The notes under the pieces: generated by a model | Seen by the model: the letters and a program-made list of their open reading frames with translations, nothing else | Databases searched by the model: none | Told to the model about the DNA's origin: nothing | In this document: positions 6,531-8,574 of the stretch, piece by piece | Numbering within the stretch: position 1 is the first letter of the stretch | How the letters are laid out: the number at the start of each line of letters is the position of its first letter | Made by a program: the position numbers and the translations under genes | Assembly (NCBI GenBank): GCA_964624875.1 | Contig: CAZUZA010000052.1 | Coordinates: forward strand, 1 to 8,574 | DNA: 8,574 bases | Origin: Atopostipes sp964624875 | GTDB taxonomy: Bacteria > Bacillota > Bacilli > Lactobacillales > Carnobacteriaceae_A | Direction: 5' to 3'

Positions 6531-7532
6531 TTAATCGTTAATTCTTGTATTTTGATTTATTTCTTCTACTTCAATGAGAATTTCAACTTCGTCTAGATTA
6601 ATTTCCTCAATACCTTCTGGATAGTCCACAATCGGTATTGTTATAAGTGTTGACTCGGTAATACCCGTAAAATCAACAACAATTGGGAAGTTTTCTAAAA
6701 CGGCAACTGCTTCAGGTTCCCCTCTGACAACAATTGAGTCTGCTTGACTATTACTTAATTTCATCTCATATTCATAATTCGAAGACTGACCAGCACCCTC
6801 TCTTAGAACAAGAGGTACTTCTTTTTGTGTTCGAACAACTGGCGCATTAATCTCTACCTGGCTTGGGTTTGCATTGACGTTCAGGGGATTCCCTGCTTGG
6901 TCCAATACAAGTACCGGTGCCGACAATAATAAATCTGATTTAATGCCTTCTTCAGGAGAATTCACACGGACAATGACGCGATCAATCTGGCTCATTGTCG
7001 AAGCAGCTCCGGAAAGTTGGACGACTTCGGTTGATAAAGCTGGTTCTAAAACTTCATAGCCTGGTGCTAAGTCTAAATTGTCATCTACTTCGACTGAAAG
7101 TATATGTTCTTGCATCACTTTTTCTTCAATCGTTAAGTTGACAACTCCAGGGCTCACACTAGACGTTATATTATCCGATAAGCCTTCAACTTGCAACTCT
7201 ACTGCATGTGACCCTTCACCTAGTTTATTTAGGTCAGGCGTCGTGATCGTATAGCCTTGTGTAGCAACCGTTTGAAAGATAATGGCTTGTGGTCCTTGAA
7301 TCCTTAAAGTTGCTGAGTCTGGAATTCCAGAAACAAAGAAACGGTCCGTATCAATATTCACTTCTATCGGTAAATTTGTAATAATCTCCGACCCATCAAT
7401 ACTTGCTCCATCCGTTGGTTCGTTTGATTGAAAACGCGATTGATTTTCAAGGTTTACAAATGAAAAAATCCCGATTGCTAAAATGATTGAAAAAACACGT
7501 GCAACCCAAGGATTGTCAAAGTTTAATTTCAT
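6531..7532 (-). CDS. cdaR: CdaA regulatory protein CdaR (YbbR domains)
   Basis: Membrane-anchored regulator of the diadenylate cyclase CdaA. The 333-residue protein has a single N-terminal membrane segment (about residues 10-27, VARVFSIILAIGIFSFVN). The rest is predicted to lie outside the membrane. It consists of beta-rich YbbR-type repeats, which I place roughly at 53-137, 142-231 and 235-322; repeat edges are approximate. Bacillus subtilis CdaR carries four such domains, so this is a shorter, three-domain form, as in several cocci and lactic acid bacteria. The start ATG overlaps the cdaA stop by four bases (ATGA), and an AAGGCGGTGG ribosome site lies inside the end of cdaA, so the two are translationally coupled. 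The C-terminal tail is acidic and then polar. CdaR is known to modulate c-di-AMP synthesis through contact with CdaA; whether up or down differs between species. Confidence 0.93.
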   Translation of the reverse strand: MKLNFDNPWVARVFSIILAIGIFSFVNLENQSRFQSNEPTDGASIDGSEIITNLPIEVNIDTDRFFVSGIPDSATLRIQGPQAIIFQTVATQGYTITTPDLNKLGEGSHAVELQVEGLSDNITSSVSPGVVNLTIEEKVMQEHILSVEVDDNLDLAPGYEVLEPALSTEVVQLSGAASTMSQIDRVIVRVNSPEEGIKSDLLLSAPVLVLDQAGNPLNVNANPSQVEINAPVVRTQKEVPLVLREGAGQSSNYEYEMKLSNSQADSIVVRGEPEAVAVLENFPIVVDFTGITESTLITIPIVDYPEGIEEINLDEVEILIEVEEINQNTRIND

Positions 7533-8395
7533 TCGTCATCCACCGCCTTTCGGATTGACTCAATTATACCACTAAAATATTCTGCTAAAAAATTTGGTTC
7601 GCGTTCTTCTTGAACAGGTACTAATTCTTCTACTAGATAGTCTTTTAATGCATCCGTCGAGACATCTGTGATTAAATTACTACGATGTGCAATACTCACT
7701 AAACCGGTCTCTTCCGATACAACAATTGTTATTGCGTCTGTTTCTTCTGATAAACCAATCGCTGCCCGGTGTCTTGTTCCATATTTTTTAGGAATAGCTG
7801 CACTTTCTGATAAAGGCAAATAACTTGCAGCAGATGCGATTTTTTGGCGACTAATAATCATTGCCCCATCATGCAGAGGGGTATTCGGGATAAACGCATT
7901 AATAATAATCTCAGTCGATATTTTCGCACCAATCTCGATGCCTGTTTTAATATATTCAGTTAATGGGGAGTCTTTCTCGATTGAAATTAGAGCCCCTATT
8001 CGACGCCTGCCCATATATTGAACCGCATCAACAATTTCATCAATGGCATTTTCAACTGGGTCTTCTTTTTTACGTATTGAAAACAAACTTCCACGTCCAA
8101 TATGTTGTAGACCTCGGCGCAACTCCGGCTGAAAGATAACAATCAAAGCAATTGCAGACCATTGAATGATGAAATCTACAATGTATTCAGTCGTATGTAG
8201 TTGGAAAAAGGAACTCACAAACTTGATAAGGATAATGACTAATATTCCTTTTAATAACTCCGTTGCTTTTGTACCTCTAGCGATTCGTATCAGTTGATAG
8301 ATAAAAAAGGCAACGATTATAATGTCTACTACATTGACAACAGTTGTTAATGTAAAAAAATTCGATATCTCAAAATTCTCAAGCCAATTTGTCAT
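7529..8395 (-). CDS. cdaA: Diadenylate cyclase CdaA (DacA)
   Basis: Condenses two ATP to c-di-AMP, the essential messenger controlling potassium and osmolyte uptake in Firmicutes. The 288-residue protein has three N-terminal membrane helices (about 17-37, 47-64 and 71-88) and then a cytoplasmic DAC (DisA_N) domain from about 95. The catalytic motif DGA is at 176-178 in NTPLHDGAMI, and the ATP-contacting GTRHRAA is at 206-212. IFQPELRR (87-94) joins membrane and catalytic parts as in Bacillus CdaA. The C-terminal tail of about 40 residues is somewhat longer than in Bacillus. The ATG at 8395 is preferred, with GAGAG 8 bases upstream; a GTG at 8404 would add three residues but overlaps that site. 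It is the first gene of the cdaA-cdaR-glmM-DUF975 operon. No c-di-AMP riboswitch fits in the short leader. Confidence 0.97.
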   Translation of the reverse strand: MTNWLENFEISNFFTLTTVVNVVDIIIVAFFIYQLIRIARGTKATELLKGILVIILIKFVSSFFQLHTTEYIVDFIIQWSAIALIVIFQPELRRGLQHIGRGSLFSIRKKEDPVENAIDEIVDAVQYMGRRRIGALISIEKDSPLTEYIKTGIEIGAKISTEIIINAFIPNTPLHDGAMIISRQKIASAASYLPLSESAAIPKKYGTRHRAAIGLSEETDAITIVVSEETGLVSIAHRSNLITDVSTDALKDYLVEELVPVQEEREPNFLAEYFSGIIESIRKAVDDE

Positions 8396-8425
8396 AAGCA
8401 CCACTCTCGTTAAATTTGTACTATT

Positions 8426-8457
8426 AGTATAACATGACCGAATAAAATTATAGTCAA
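8426..8457 (-). promoter_or_regulatory. Candidate promoter of the cdaA operon
   Basis: On the minus strand TATACT (8426-8431) is preceded by TGT, an extended -10. TTGACT, a near-consensus -35, lies at 8452-8457, but the gap between them is 20 bases, longer than the usual 17. A 17-base gap would instead pair TTGACT with TGTTAT (8429-8434), a poorer -10. Either way a start near 8420 leaves a leader of about 25 bases. Confidence 0.6.
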
Positions 8458-8487
8458 ATACTTAAAAAATATCCTAAAAAGCATAAA

Positions 8488-8514
8488 AAGCAATGCACAT
8501 CACATGCATTGCTT
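8488..8514 (-). terminator. Rho-independent terminator after tRNA-Gln
   Basis: AAGCAATGCA (8488-8497) and TGCATTGCTT (8505-8514) form a perfect 10-bp stem with a 7-base loop. On the minus strand the last two stem bases and the next three form a five-T run. It begins 8 bases after the tRNA 3' end and separates tRNA transcription from the cdaA promoter. Confidence 0.85.
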
Positions 8515-8522
8515 CTTTAATA

Positions 8523-8574
8523 CTGGGCTGCTAGGATTCGAACCTAGGATACACGGGATCAAAACCCGATGCCT
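8523..8574 (-). tRNA. tRNA-Gln(UUG), 3' part; 5' end lies beyond the window
   Basis: Read on the minus strand from the right edge, the sequence gives the end of the D arm (AGGC) and an anticodon stem-loop TCGGG-TTTTGAT-CCCGT with anticodon TTG (complement of 8560-8562). There follow a five-base variable loop (GTATC) and a T arm CTAGG-TTCGAAT-CCTAG. The acceptor strand CAGCCCA and discriminator G (8523) end it. Anticodon UUG reads glutamine codons CAA and CAG; the acceptor end CAGCCCA-G fits a tRNA-Gln that would start TGGGCTG. CCA is not encoded and would be added after transcription. The outermost anticodon-stem pair (27-43) is U-U. About 20 bases of the 5' half are outside the window. Confidence 0.92.

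Noticed and set aside
6874..7059. 61-residue plus-strand frame opposite cdaR
   Set aside because: Shadow of cdaR, no ribosome site or recognised product.
8396..8487. Possible c-di-AMP riboswitch (ydaO type) or other structured leader before cdaA
   Set aside because: The predicted leader is about 25 bases and the whole gap is under 100 bases, too short for that riboswitch; only a promoter and the tRNA terminator are seen.
1..8574. Defence, mobile or otherwise novel multi-gene system
   Set aside because: No transposase, integrase, nuclease, toxin-antitoxin, CRISPR repeat or terminal repeat is present; every large gene belongs to a housekeeping or metabolic family in a plausible operon.

Overview
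This window is ordinary core chromosome from a low-GC Firmicute, most likely a member of the Lactobacillales. A Carnobacteriaceae- or Aerococcaceae-like organism would fit, but that placement is inferred only from the general look of the proteins and was not tested. The evidence is AT-rich intergenic DNA, strong AGGAGG-type ribosome sites, class II (Firmicute-type) GalT, a YugP-type zinc peptidase and the cdaA-cdaR-glmM gene order. I found no mobile element, CRISPR array, defence cassette or obvious transferred island.

Layout, left to right. Positions 32-3425 hold a minus-strand galactose operon read galK -> galT -> SGNH/GDSL hydrolase. Its genes are separated by 6 and 1 bases, so they are probably translationally coupled. 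A 145-base divergent intergenic region (3426-3570) carries the galK promoter side and, on the plus strand, a strong extended -10 promoter. It also carries an 8-bp stem-loop in the leader of a lone plus-strand membrane zinc metallopeptidase (yugP type, 3571-4278). A hairpin at 4334-4365 lies between the convergent ends of that gene and the next block. Positions 4373-8395 hold a second minus-strand operon read cdaA -> cdaR -> glmM -> DUF975 membrane protein, driven from a putative promoter at about 8426-8457. Beyond it, the 3' part of a tRNA-Gln(UUG) gene and its terminator reach the right edge.

How the genes work together. GalK and GalT are the first two Leloir pathway enzymes, turning galactose into galactose-1-phosphate and then exchanging it with UDP-glucose. 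GalE and GalM are not in the window. CdaA makes the essential second messenger c-di-AMP. CdaR is its membrane-anchored extracytoplasmic regulator. GlmM makes glucosamine-1-phosphate for peptidoglycan and, in studied Firmicutes, binds and inhibits CdaA. The operon therefore links turgor/potassium signalling to cell-wall precursor supply. The DUF975 gene as last member of this operon, and the SGNH hydrolase as last member of the galactose operon, are the two context-based leads. Neither amounts to a clear new system.
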